A DNA stretch of 64,000 bases from DASXRU01 sp036506395 (GTDB lineage: Bacteria; Acidobacteriota; Blastocatellia; Pyrinomonadales; Pyrinomonadaceae), in contig DASXRU010000051.1 of NCBI GenBank assembly GCA_036506395.1, positions 1 to 64,000 of the forward strand, in the 5' to 3' direction. The notes under the pieces were generated by a model that ran no database searches, was not told the DNA's origin, and worked only from the letters and a program-made list of their open reading frames with translations. Position numbers and translations under genes: made by a program. Positions 7,938-16,494 of the stretch are shown one piece after another; positions within the stretch are counted from its first letter, which is position 1; each line of letters opens with the position of its first letter.

Positions 7938-9659
7938 CTACTGTTGCCCTTGTCCCAGCATCTGCTGGGTGCGTAATTTCTCATCAAAAATACGCTCTTG
8001 TTGTACCTGTTTCTCCAGGGCTTCAAGTCGTTTGAATTCTGCCAGCTCTGTCTGTGCTTGATCCGCCTGCTTCATGCGCGAATACACGAGGAAGAGCTGA
8101 TAATGCGCCTGCGTGTGTGTCGGATTCTTCTCAATCACGCGCTGGAGACGCACGGCCGCTTCAGGATAGTCACGCCGCTTAACCGCCAGCCTTGCATAGT
8201 CGTACAATACCGGAACATTGTCAGGATCGATATTAAGCGCACGCTTGAGGGGAATTTCGGCTTCCTCAAATCGTCCCTGCTCGATTGCTACGTAGCCCAG
8301 ACTCGCCAGCGCGTCAACATGGCCGGCGTGCGTAGCGACAAACTTCTCGAGCAGTTCGCGCGCAACGTCGAAATCGCCTGCCGCCCGGTGGGCATAGCCT
8401 CGCAGATATTCGATGTCTTTGATGTTTGGATCAATCGAAGCCGCCAGATCAAAGTCAGCCGCAGCGGCAGTCCACTCGCCTTTACGATAGCTGGCATTGG
8501 CGCGGCCAACGACGTAAGCTACCTGCTTTGGATCCAGCTTCATCGCGGCCGTGTATTCGTTGATCGCGCCCTCCCAAAAACCGACGCGAAAATACTCCCG
8601 TCCCAACATGTAGTGATATGCCGCATTCTTCTCATCACGCTCAATTGCGTGCTTGAATTCAATAACGGCGTTCGCATGATCGTTGCGCGCGCTGGCAATC
8701 AAGCCCAGCCGAAAGTGGGTTTCCGAAGGATCAGGATTGAGATCAGCAGCTTCCGCAAGATAGCGTGCCGCCTCGTCGTTTCGATCCAGATTATAAAGGG
8801 CGATGCCAAGGTTGTAGAGAACTTCAAAGCTGTGCGGCATCGCTTTGTTGACTTGTTCGAAAAGCCGCGCTGCGTGTTCGTACTCCTTATTCTGCGCCAG
8901 GATCATCCCCAGGGTGAAAAGTCCTTTCGGTTCACCCGCGAACTTTTGTTCCAACCATCTGGCGACCGAATTAGCATCAGCCGGGCGATTGGCACGATAG
9001 GCCACATTGACATAGGCTAGCGCCAATTGCGGATCGTCGGGTTGCGCTTCGCGGGCGCGGGCAAACTGTTCCGCTGCTTTGATAAAGTCGCCCGCATCGC
9101 TGTAGAGCGCGCCTAGATTGTAACGTGCCTGGAGGTGCGACGGATCCGTCTTCAGCACGCTCTCGAACTGGGCAATTGCCGCCCTCGTTTGGCCACGCTC
9201 CGCCAACATTCGTCCCAGGTTGTTGCGGGCGCTAATGAACCCTGGATCCAGCTTTACTGCGGTGTTGAACTCATTGAAAGCTTCTTCTGCGCGCCCGCTC
9301 CGATCAAGGACGACTCCTAAAACATTGTGCGTAGTCGCGGATCGCGGTGAGGCCGTCACTGCGGCCCTGGCCGCATGCTCGGCATCGCCCAGTGCATTCG
9401 CCTGCAGTGCTGCGACTGCGGCATTGAGAGAGTCACGGGCTGACTGAGTGAGGCTGGCGTCCGCTCCCGATAAAGTTTGTCCGGTGCCAGGCCGGCGCGG
9501 CCCCGTCGAGCGCTGAGCGGCGGCCTCCGATAGACAAAACGAGAGCGCAAAAAAGAAAAGTAAAAGCACCCGGCAAGTACCTGGTATCAGCCGCGTCACT
9601 TCCTGCTTTTGCGAATGTCTGATCACTGCCGGTCTAACCTCACTGCTTCGGTAGCGCAT
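7938..9659 (-). CDS. Exported TPR-repeat protein
   Basis: The 573-residue product has a hydrophobic export segment (about residues 29-47, LLLFFFALSFCLSEAAAQ) and a short Pro/Gly-rich linker. It then consists almost entirely of tetratricopeptide repeats, more than a dozen 34-residue units with motifs such as ALGDAEHAARAAV, AEEAFNEFNTAVKLDPG and FEEAEIPLKRALNIDPDN. The C-terminal tail is charged and Gln-rich. TPR solenoids bind partner proteins, so this is likely a periplasmic scaffold. The frame overlaps the stop of the upstream TPR gene by 20 bp, showing translational coupling or a slightly later true start. No catalytic domain is visible. Confidence 0.88.
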   Translation of the reverse strand: MRYRSSEVRPAVIRHSQKQEVTRLIPGTCRVLLLFFFALSFCLSEAAAQRSTGPRRPGTGQTLSGADASLTQSARDSLNAAVAALQANALGDAEHAARAAVTASPRSATTHNVLGVVLDRSGRAEEAFNEFNTAVKLDPGFISARNNLGRMLAERGQTRAAIAQFESVLKTDPSHLQARYNLGALYSDAGDFIKAAEQFARAREAQPDDPQLALAYVNVAYRANRPADANSVARWLEQKFAGEPKGLFTLGMILAQNKEYEHAARLFEQVNKAMPHSFEVLYNLGIALYNLDRNDEAARYLAEAADLNPDPSETHFRLGLIASARNDHANAVIEFKHAIERDEKNAAYHYMLGREYFRVGFWEGAINEYTAAMKLDPKQVAYVVGRANASYRKGEWTAAAADFDLAASIDPNIKDIEYLRGYAHRAAGDFDVARELLEKFVATHAGHVDALASLGYVAIEQGRFEEAEIPLKRALNIDPDNVPVLYDYARLAVKRRDYPEAAVRLQRVIEKNPTHTQAHYQLFLVYSRMKQADQAQTELAEFKRLEALEKQVQQERIFDEKLRTQQMLGQGQQ

Positions 9660-11190
9660 TGGTGCGGAACTCAGTGTTGAGGCGCTCCACTATCGCAAAC
9701 TCCCGATTAGCTTCTTCGGTCCGTCCAAGTCGCTTGAGCGCGAGACCGAGTTGATAATGTGCGTCCGGCCGGTCGGGCGCCAAAGCTACGGCCGCCTGGA
9801 GGGAGTCGACTGCCTCCGCGAAGCGTTCGGCGAGAATGAGTGCGCGGCCCAGCGCCCAACGGGCCTCAAAGCTTTTCCCGTCGAGAGCGGTAGCCCGTTT
9901 GAGCGCGCCGATGGCTTCCTCCGTTTTTCCCTGCTTGACCAGCAAGGCGCCCAAACCGACCTGTCCCATTGCCGACTGGGGTTCAATCTCTATCAGCTTT
10001 TGGTACTCACCTAAAGCCGATTGCGAATCTCCGGCAGCTTCCAGCGCCGTGCCGAGGAAGAAGCGCGCTTCCGCGTGCTTCGGATTTAGCTTGAGCGCCG
10101 CGCGCAAACTTTGCACGGCCGCGGCGTAATAACGCATCGTGTACTGCACGCGGCCCAGGTAAAAGTGAGCGTCAAAACTTGAGGGATCCAGCGCGACGGC
10201 TTGCGAAAGGGATTCGCTCGCTTCCGCGTCGGCGTCGCCCCGTGAAGCGAGGATAATACCGAGCAGTGTGTGCGCCGCGCTCGTCCCGGCATCAAGACGC
10301 AACGTGCGCCGCGCCTCGCGTTCAGCTTCGGCGACGCGTCCGGCGTTGTAAAGTGAAAGCGCGTAAAAATATGCGACCTCGACTGCATCGGGCTGGCGTT
10401 TCGACAGTTCGGCAAAATTCTCAACGGCCTCGTTCCAGCGCCCCGATTTGATATAGGCAAGACCCAAATCCTGCCATGCGCCGAAGAGCGTGGCATCTTG
10501 CCGCAAGGCTTCACGAAAGCCACTGATCGCTGCCTTCAAATCACCACGGTCAGACGCAAGCAGCGCGTCAATATAGATCACACGGGGATCGGAGGGGCGC
10601 GCATTTTCAAGCAACTTCAGTTGCGCGACGGCTTGCGCTGCGTCGCCCATGGTGCGGTAAGCAGTTAATAGATCGAAGCGAACCTCACTGTGGCGTGGGT
10701 CGATTTCGAGGGCGCGGCGCAGATGGGTGGCGGCCTCTGTCAATTGCTGTCCATTGTTACCTCCAGTGAAGAGCAAAAAGCGGCCCAGTTGATAATGTGC
10801 CGTAAAGTTCTTGTCATCGAGTTTGACGGCACTGCGCTCGGCGGCGATGGCCTCGGCATGGCGACCGATCTTCCATAGCGTATAACCGAGGCCGGCGTGG
10901 TATTCGGCGTTCGCAGGCTTCAGCGTCACGGCGTGCTCGAGGTCTCTGGCGGCTTCTTGATAATGTCCGAGGCTCATCCGTGCGTAAGCGCGAGCGTTCA
11001 GCGCATCAGCATCATTCGGATTGGCATCCAGCTTGGCAGTCGCGTCCGTTTCTGTCCGCTCAGCACGCACTTCTGGCGTGCTGAAGCGCTCGACGTGCGA
11101 ACGCGTGGGAACAGTCGTCTGCGCCTGAGCCGAAACCCACACCGCGCAAGCGAAGCCGATAACAATGAAATGGAGAAAACGAAGTCTCAT
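9640..11190 (-). CDS. Exported TPR-repeat protein
   Basis: From ATG at 11190 the product is 516 residues, with a classical signal peptide (MRLRFLHFIVIGFACAVWVS, then AQAQ). The frame is open a further 36 codons upstream, but that stretch has no signal-like features and reaches into the terminator of the preceding gene, so the later start is preferred. The mature protein is a continuous array of TPR units (NADALNARAYARMSLGHYQEAARDLEHAV type repeats, most ending in LDP or IDP). It is the first gene of the five-gene run TPR, TPR, hypothetical, pentaheme cytochrome, cytochrome c. It is probably a periplasmic scaffold. Confidence 0.88.
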   Translation of the reverse strand: MRLRFLHFIVIGFACAVWVSAQAQTTVPTRSHVERFSTPEVRAERTETDATAKLDANPNDADALNARAYARMSLGHYQEAARDLEHAVTLKPANAEYHAGLGYTLWKIGRHAEAIAAERSAVKLDDKNFTAHYQLGRFLLFTGGNNGQQLTEAATHLRRALEIDPRHSEVRFDLLTAYRTMGDAAQAVAQLKLLENARPSDPRVIYIDALLASDRGDLKAAISGFREALRQDATLFGAWQDLGLAYIKSGRWNEAVENFAELSKRQPDAVEVAYFYALSLYNAGRVAEAEREARRTLRLDAGTSAAHTLLGIILASRGDADAEASESLSQAVALDPSSFDAHFYLGRVQYTMRYYAAAVQSLRAALKLNPKHAEARFFLGTALEAAGDSQSALGEYQKLIEIEPQSAMGQVGLGALLVKQGKTEEAIGALKRATALDGKSFEARWALGRALILAERFAEAVDSLQAAVALAPDRPDAHYQLGLALKRLGRTEEANREFAIVERLNTEFRTNALPKQ

Positions 11191-11280
11191 AAATCGGGAG
11201 CCGGAGACACGCGAAGTGGTTGGGATTTTAACAGAGAACGACCGAGCATGCATGCTGCCCGGCCGCTGTACAAAGAGAAA

Positions 11281-11317
11281 GCCCGGAGCGATCACCAACC
11301 GCTCAATCGCTCCGGGC
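11281..11317 (-). terminator. Intrinsic terminator after Oar receptor gene
   Basis: A perfect 12-bp inverted repeat, GCCCGGAGCGAT/ATCGCTCCGGGC, with a 13-nt loop lies 55 bp downstream of the receptor stop. On the minus strand it is followed by TTTCTCTTT, so it fits rho-independent termination of that gene. It also separates the receptor from the TPR-cytochrome unit. Confidence 0.82.
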
Positions 11318-11371
11318 CTTCGGTTGTTCGGGCACGAGTCTTCAGCGTGCAGACTCGCTTAAGCCAGCCGC

Positions 11372-14300
11372 TTAGAAGAGGAATTTCAAGCGGTACTGAA
11401 TGACGCGAGCAGGCAGTGCCGCGTCGAAGCGACCGAAGCCGCCGCTGTCTCTGAAGTTGTTGTTCGGCACCGTATAGCTGGCCTGGTTAAAGACATTGAA
11501 AAACTCCATACCAATCTGCATCTTCAGACGCTCGGTCAAACCCGTGTTCTTAAAGACCGAGAAATCCGTGCGAATGAATCCTGGCCCGCGGAACTCGTTG
11601 CGCGGCTGGATGCCGAAGCGAATTTGCCGTCCGGCAGCGTTGACAACGCAGTTGGGCCCGGGACATGCGCCTGTCGGGCCACCGAAAGCAGCGCGGTTGA
11701 GAAAGTGTCCTCCCGTCCCATTCGTGCCGGCAAACGGATCGCCGATGACATTGGCGCGAACGCTCTGGTTGTCGCCGTCCACGACTGAGAACGGATACCC
11801 GGAGCGCCCGGAAACGATGATATTTAATTGAACCCCACCGATCACCTTGTCCGCCACAGCGCTCGAATTTAAGTAGCGCTGCCCTTTGCCGAAGGGCAGA
11901 TCAATGATCGCATCCGCCGACAAGAGGTGAGGGACGTCGAGTGATGAAACTCCATATTCGGCCACGAGGTCAAAAGGATTCTGCGGCCCGCCGCGACTCC
12001 CGCGCCCTTCGCCGAGTCCGTTGAAAACGCCGGTCGAGTCGTCCCGGTTCCGGCTGTAGGTGTACGAGATCTGTCCCTGGATATTTCTCGAGAGACGTTT
12101 CTGGAGTTGCGTTTGCAGGGAGTCATAATTTGCCCGCGCAGTATTCTCGTAAAGCTGAGCCGAGAGGAAAGCCCCGGCCACGTTTCTTGCCTCCGCAGTG
12201 CCGCCTGAGCCGATGTCACGCGTACGCAGCAGATTTCTCGAACGAGTGCCGACATAGCCGATGTCCACTGCGTAGTCTCTGGCGAACTGGTACTGGAAGG
12301 TGACGTTAAACTGGTGAACCAGCGCCGTCGTCTGGTTCGGATCCTGGCGGAAGACGACGACCGATGGTTGACCAGTGGTCGGATCAACCAGGACCTTCGG
12401 ATCAACCAGGGGCACATTCGGCGGCCCGGTCTGCAAGCTGAAGGTGCTTCGCAGCCCATTACTGAACGGATCAAAAGCCACACTGTTGGTGAAAGGTGGG
12501 TTCTGCACCAGCGGCGGACGGTCAGTCGCATCAAGCGTATAGAGCAGGCCATAGCCGCCGCGCACTACCATGTTCTTCTCAGCACCGATTGCGTAGGCGA
12601 AACCGACGCGCGGTCCAAAGTTATTCTTGTCAGTTTGGACCAAACGATCGCCGCTGCCGGAAGCAAGGAGGACCGTGCGGGTCGCGGGGTCGTAGTTGCC
12701 GAGTCGCCCACTTTTCTCGGTGGCGGATGGGAAGAGGTCGTAACGCAGGCCCAGATTGAGTATCAGCCGGTCGCTTGCTTTCCAATCATCCTGCACAAAC
12801 AAGCCATATTCCTGCGATCGCAGATTGAAAGCCCCGCCCGGAACACTGCCGCGGAATGCCTGAATCGCTGGCACGCCGATTATGATGTTCGCCATTCCGT
12901 TACCAGTACCGCCAAACGGGACGCCGTTGGCATCCACGAAGCAAGCCGCCGAAGTTCCCGAACCGGCTGGACAGGCCGGATTCGCGCCCGTGGCCGGGCC
13001 GTTATCTCCATAAGCGAGGTTCCCCTTGAGCCCGCCTGTGCGCCCACCATCGATCGTGTTCAGGTAACGCAGCCGGCTCTCGAAGCCTGTTTTCAAGGTG
13101 TGCTGCCCCTTGATGATGGTCAGGGTGTCAGCGAAGTAGGGGTTCTTGCTGAAGACAATGAAGGGGCCGCCGTCGCCAGCAAACTCTAAAAACCCGTTGC
13201 CGAAGGTACCGGTTAGAATCGAGCCGGATTGCTCAAACGACCCGTCATTGACATTGGGAATACCGACATCCTTAGAAAAGGTTTCACCGAAGCCGCACGC
13301 GTTGCCAGTGCCGCAGTTAAGGATTCCGATATCAATCTTGGTGTAGCCGAAGCGGAATTCATTAAGCAGCGTTGGGTTGAAAGTGTGCGTGTCGCTAACG
13401 ACGACCTGGCGCGTGTTGTTCAACTCCTCGCCGTTACCGAAACCTGCCGGAACGGTGCTGAAGAAAGAGCCGCGAACGGTCTTGTTATTCTGGCGACTGT
13501 AGCGACCCGAGAGCGAGTTATTGCTGGTCAGGCGGTGGTCAATTTTGATGTCGAAGTTATCAATTTTCTCCACGACAGAACGCTGCGCAAAGAAGTTGCG
13601 TGTCCCCTCACCTTGCAGGCTGATGCCGGTGGCGGTCGGCAGCGGATACGCAGCCAGAAAACTTCGGCCCACAGTGCTGAGCCGACCCGCCGGAATGATG
13701 TTGCCGGCGAATGGCAGCCCTGTCCGCGGATCTAAGATCGCCGAAGTGTATTCTGAAAAATCGCCAGTCCGCTCTTTCGCGCTCGGGACCTTCGACCTGA
13801 TTTCAGTCGGTAGATTGTTCCGCGCACCAAGATAGTCAAAGAAGAAGAAGGTGCGATTCTTGATGATGGGTCCGCCAATGGTCCCACCAAACTCGTGAAT
13901 CTGCTGGACGGCCTTCTTTAGAATGTTGGCGTCGCCCCGCGAGGTCTGCTCGGCGATGGTGCGGCTTAGAATCGGATGGAGAGCGTTGAGCCGAGAGTTT
14001 TGCCCGTAGTAGTAAACCGAGCCATGAAACTCATTGGATCCGGATCGGAATGAAGTGTTGATGACCGCGCCCGCGGCGCGTCCGATCTCGGCCGGAGGCA
14101 CGCTGGTCGTCACGCGAAATTCGGCGATTGCATCCGGGTTGACGAAGACGCCGATGCTGCCGAACTGCGGTTCATTGTTATCCACACCGTCAACGGAGAA
14201 GTTGTTCGTCGTCGGGCGCTGACCGTTAGCCGAGAGCACAGCGCCACCGGAGCGGGAAAAGCGAGCCGATTCGGTTGAGCCGACGGGGTTGCCGCCGCCG

Positions 14301-14896
14301 GGTCCCTGGCCGCCGGCATTGGGATCTCCGTTGTTGTTCGCGCGCGCGTCCGAAAGCGTTCCAATCGTCACGCGCGAAACGCCTGGCGTGAGCGTAGCAA
14401 GCTGCGTGAAGTTGCGACCTGATAACGGCAACTCCGTAACCTCTCGACCAGTTACGACACTGCCGCGGTCGCTCGTTTCAGTTTCCACCAGGCTTTGTGC
14501 GGCAGTAACATTAACCACCGCTCCCACGCCTCCGGTTTGCAGTGAGATGTCGAGCGGCAGCGTCTGTCCCGTCTGCAATGTCACATTGTCTTGAACAGCT
14601 TTTTGAAGGTTGAGCGCTGCGGGCGCAACAACCTCCACTCGATAGATGCCCGGCTCAAGCAGCGCCACTTCATATGTGCCGTCATCACTCGTGTTCGCCG
14701 TGCGGCTCGCATTCGTGGCTGTATTGGTGACTGTAACTTGAGCGTTTTGAACGACAGCACCGGCTTGATCTTTCACGGTTCCTTTGATCGCACCTTTGTT
14801 TGTTTGCGCAAACGTGGGAACGGCCAGGACGGCTAGAAGGAGAGCGACAACGCCGACTGTTCTTAACAGGCGGGCACTATTCGGATGGGTAATCAT
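11372..14896 (-). CDS. Oar-type TonB-dependent receptor with N-terminal carboxypeptidase-regulatory-like domain
   Basis: From ATG at 14896 the product is 1174 residues. The start is chosen because GAGGA lies 8 bp upstream. The signal peptide ends at VPTFAQ. A carboxypeptidase-regulatory-like sandwich follows (GAIKGTVKDQAGAVVQNAQV, DGTYEVALLEPGIYRVEV), then a plug (ELPLSGRNFTQLATLTPGV, NFSVDGVDNNEP, INTSFRSGSNEFHGS) and a long outer-membrane barrel ending in an aromatic strand (IQYRLKFLF). Oar-like receptors are presumed to import large ligands such as oligosaccharides or peptides with TonB energy. The gene has its own predicted promoter and terminator and lies between TPR and ROK/CRTAC1 genes. 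The ligand is unknown; the nearby amylases make glucans one possibility. Confidence 0.92.
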   Translation of the reverse strand: MITHPNSARLLRTVGVVALLLAVLAVPTFAQTNKGAIKGTVKDQAGAVVQNAQVTVTNTATNASRTANTSDDGTYEVALLEPGIYRVEVVAPAALNLQKAVQDNVTLQTGQTLPLDISLQTGGVGAVVNVTAAQSLVETETSDRGSVVTGREVTELPLSGRNFTQLATLTPGVSRVTIGTLSDARANNNGDPNAGGQGPGGGNPVGSTESARFSRSGGAVLSANGQRPTTNNFSVDGVDNNEPQFGSIGVFVNPDAIAEFRVTTSVPPAEIGRAAGAVINTSFRSGSNEFHGSVYYYGQNSRLNALHPILSRTIAEQTSRGDANILKKAVQQIHEFGGTIGGPIIKNRTFFFFDYLGARNNLPTEIRSKVPSAKERTGDFSEYTSAILDPRTGLPFAGNIIPAGRLSTVGRSFLAAYPLPTATGISLQGEGTRNFFAQRSVVEKIDNFDIKIDHRLTSNNSLSGRYSRQNNKTVRGSFFSTVPAGFGNGEELNNTRQVVVSDTHTFNPTLLNEFRFGYTKIDIGILNCGTGNACGFGETFSKDVGIPNVNDGSFEQSGSILTGTFGNGFLEFAGDGGPFIVFSKNPYFADTLTIIKGQHTLKTGFESRLRYLNTIDGGRTGGLKGNLAYGDNGPATGANPACPAGSGTSAACFVDANGVPFGGTGNGMANIIIGVPAIQAFRGSVPGGAFNLRSQEYGLFVQDDWKASDRLILNLGLRYDLFPSATEKSGRLGNYDPATRTVLLASGSGDRLVQTDKNNFGPRVGFAYAIGAEKNMVVRGGYGLLYTLDATDRPPLVQNPPFTNSVAFDPFSNGLRSTFSLQTGPPNVPLVDPKVLVDPTTGQPSVVVFRQDPNQTTALVHQFNVTFQYQFARDYAVDIGYVGTRSRNLLRTRDIGSGGTAEARNVAGAFLSAQLYENTARANYDSLQTQLQKRLSRNIQGQISYTYSRNRDDSTGVFNGLGEGRGSRGGPQNPFDLVAEYGVSSLDVPHLLSADAIIDLPFGKGQRYLNSSAVADKVIGGVQLNIIVSGRSGYPFSVVDGDNQSVRANVIGDPFAGTNGTGGHFLNRAAFGGPTGACPGPNCVVNAAGRQIRFGIQPRNEFRGPGFIRTDFSVFKNTGLTERLKMQIGMEFFNVFNQASYTVPNNNFRDSGGFGRFDAALPARVIQYRLKFLF

Positions 14897-15244
14897 GGCT
14901 GGTCCTCGTGTACGAAGCAAAGAGATCCACCTGGCTCTGATTACCAGGCAAATTGTCAGTCTACTCTGACGTCCCTACCTAAAGATGATAGGCCAAGGTA
15001 TCACCGCCTCTGCTTTGGCCCAGTACTACTGCGGTTCCGAATGAAAGACAGCTAGAAGAAAATGAACAGCGCGAATGAAAGCTATTAGACAGTTTGTTGT
15101 CTCTACGAACGAAGTATTTAATACAGTTTACCGGGCCTGTCAACTCTTTTTCGGGAAACCTGGACAGATATTTCACGTGCCAGAGGAAGCAATCTACCAA
15201 CCCTGCGGATTACGCCGAGATGAACGACTTCGGAATGACAATTC
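14897..15244. other. Intergenic leader region of the Oar gene
   Basis: This 348-bp gap lies between the ROK gene stop and the receptor start. I see no gene in it. It contains the predicted minus-strand promoter at 15115-15143 and a small hairpin, AGACA/TGTCT, near 15087-15102, which leaves an untranslated leader of about 215 nt. No known riboswitch is recognisable. Confidence 0.6.
15115..15143 (-). promoter_or_regulatory. Predicted sigma70-type promoter for Oar gene
   Basis: On the minus strand a perfect TTGACA (15143-15138) is followed, after a 17-nt spacer, by TAAATA (15120-15115). The -35 box and the spacing are ideal and the -10 box is poor. It would drive the receptor gene alone, with a long leader. 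Confidence 0.45.
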
Positions 15245-16438
15245 TCAGGCAGCAAACGCTGCCGCAAACTTGCTGGCAAGGACGAGGCTCAAGGCCCCTC
15301 TTAATGTAGGTTTCTCTCCCAAAGTGGAGGGCAGAATTGTCGCCGATGCCAGGCCGCGGCGAATACTATGTTCGATCGTTTCGGTTAGCGCGCTTTCAAC
15401 CAGCGGCCAGGCGCGCACTATCTCTCCGCCCACCACCACAGCTTCCGGACTGAAGCCGACAACCAGGTTTGAAATCCCCACGCCCAGGTAATGAGCAGTT
15501 TCGATCAGTGCTGCCCTGGCGTTCGCTTCACCTCTTAGTGCCTGGTCAACCAGTTCCCGGAAACCAAACTGCGCCGCGGGTTCTGCACCAGACAGTTTCA
15601 GGTAGCGAGCCAGCGCGGCGCGCTCCGATGAAAAAGCTTCCCAGCAATCGAGATTGCCGCATGAACACGGAACCGGCGCGTGCGTCCCGATCACCATGTG
15701 CCCAAACTCGCCCGCCGCCCCACGCTGTCCGCGATAAACCTGGCCATCAAAAATAATTCCTGTACCCACGCCTTCAGCTACGAGGACGAGAATAAAATCT
15801 CGCGCATCGCTCACTTCCGGCCGGCCAAACCAAAGCTCGGCAAGCGCGACTGCATTAGCGTCGTTATCGATAATGACCGGCAAGCCAACCGCCGCTGAGA
15901 TCATTTTGGAGATCGCGATATCTCGCCACTGGAAGTAAGGAACGTAGACCGCGTTGCCGGTCGACGGATCCACTAAGCCGGGAAGACTTACGCCAACAGC
16001 TTCGATCGAGCCTTTGTTTCTGACCGAGAATTCGCGGACCAGGGTAATCACATCCCGCAGAGTCTTTTCAGGATCAGGATCAGTCAGAAACTCCTTTTGC
16101 TGGACGATGCGGCCTGCCAGATCACTGGTCGCGACGGTGGTACAGGTGGGTGTAATAGCGACGCCAATCGCTATTGCTTCCTTGGTTCGCAGTCTCAGCA
16201 GGGTGGGCCTGCGCCCTCCGGTCGACTCGCCTTCGCCGATTTCTTCAACCAGGCCTTCCGCTGTCAATGCCTCGACAATGGTGGAAATGGTTGACCGCTG
16301 CAGATCCGTTTCGCGTGCAATCTCGGCGCGCGAAATGGGTTCACGCTCCCGCACGTAGTTCAACACGATCTGCCGATTGATATCGCGGATTGTATTGAGG
16401 CGGGCTGCCTGGGTCTTTCTTAGATCAAGTCGTCGCAA
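15245..16438 (-). CDS. ROK-family transcriptional regulator (NagC/Mlc/XylR type)
   Basis: The 397-residue protein has an N-terminal winged helix-turn-helix (residues about 18-75, ISRAEIARETDLQRSTISTIVEAL) followed by a ROK sugar-binding domain. It carries the ROK zinc site as EFGH (244-247) and CSCGNLDC (258-265), plus IIDNDANAVALAE at 189-201. The ATP phosphate loop of ROK kinases (GxDxGG/T type) is absent at residues 90-105, so it is a regulator and not a kinase. The start is TTG at 16438 with GGAG 8 bp upstream. It is the last gene of a unit after two CRTAC1 genes (gap 56 bp). It probably represses sugar-uptake genes, perhaps the neighbouring receptor or amylase genes, and responds to a sugar or sugar phosphate. 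Confidence 0.93.
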   Translation of the reverse strand: MRRLDLRKTQAARLNTIRDINRQIVLNYVREREPISRAEIARETDLQRSTISTIVEALTAEGLVEEIGEGESTGGRRPTLLRLRTKEAIAIGVAITPTCTTVATSDLAGRIVQQKEFLTDPDPEKTLRDVITLVREFSVRNKGSIEAVGVSLPGLVDPSTGNAVYVPYFQWRDIAISKMISAAVGLPVIIDNDANAVALAELWFGRPEVSDARDFILVLVAEGVGTGIIFDGQVYRGQRGAAGEFGHMVIGTHAPVPCSCGNLDCWEAFSSERAALARYLKLSGAEPAAQFGFRELVDQALRGEANARAALIETAHYLGVGISNLVVGFSPEAVVVGGEIVRAWPLVESALTETIEHSIRRGLASATILPSTLGEKPTLRGALSLVLASKFAAAFAA

Positions 16439-16494
16439 GATTCAGCTCCAGTCGAGACAGCGCCGGTGTTCCCCGTTATTGCGCGGGCCGGTGA

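Noticed and set aside
7998..9020. 340-codon plus-strand frame opposite a TPR gene
   Set aside because: Long antisense frames are expected opposite GC-rich TPR repeats; no signal, fold or start site supports it.
11191..11298. Upstream extension of the TPR gene at 9640
   Set aside because: It overlaps the terminator of the Oar gene, and a typical signal peptide starts at 11190.
12314..13189. 291-codon plus-strand frame opposite the Oar barrel
   Set aside because: Antisense to a conserved receptor; sequence is low in recognisable structure.
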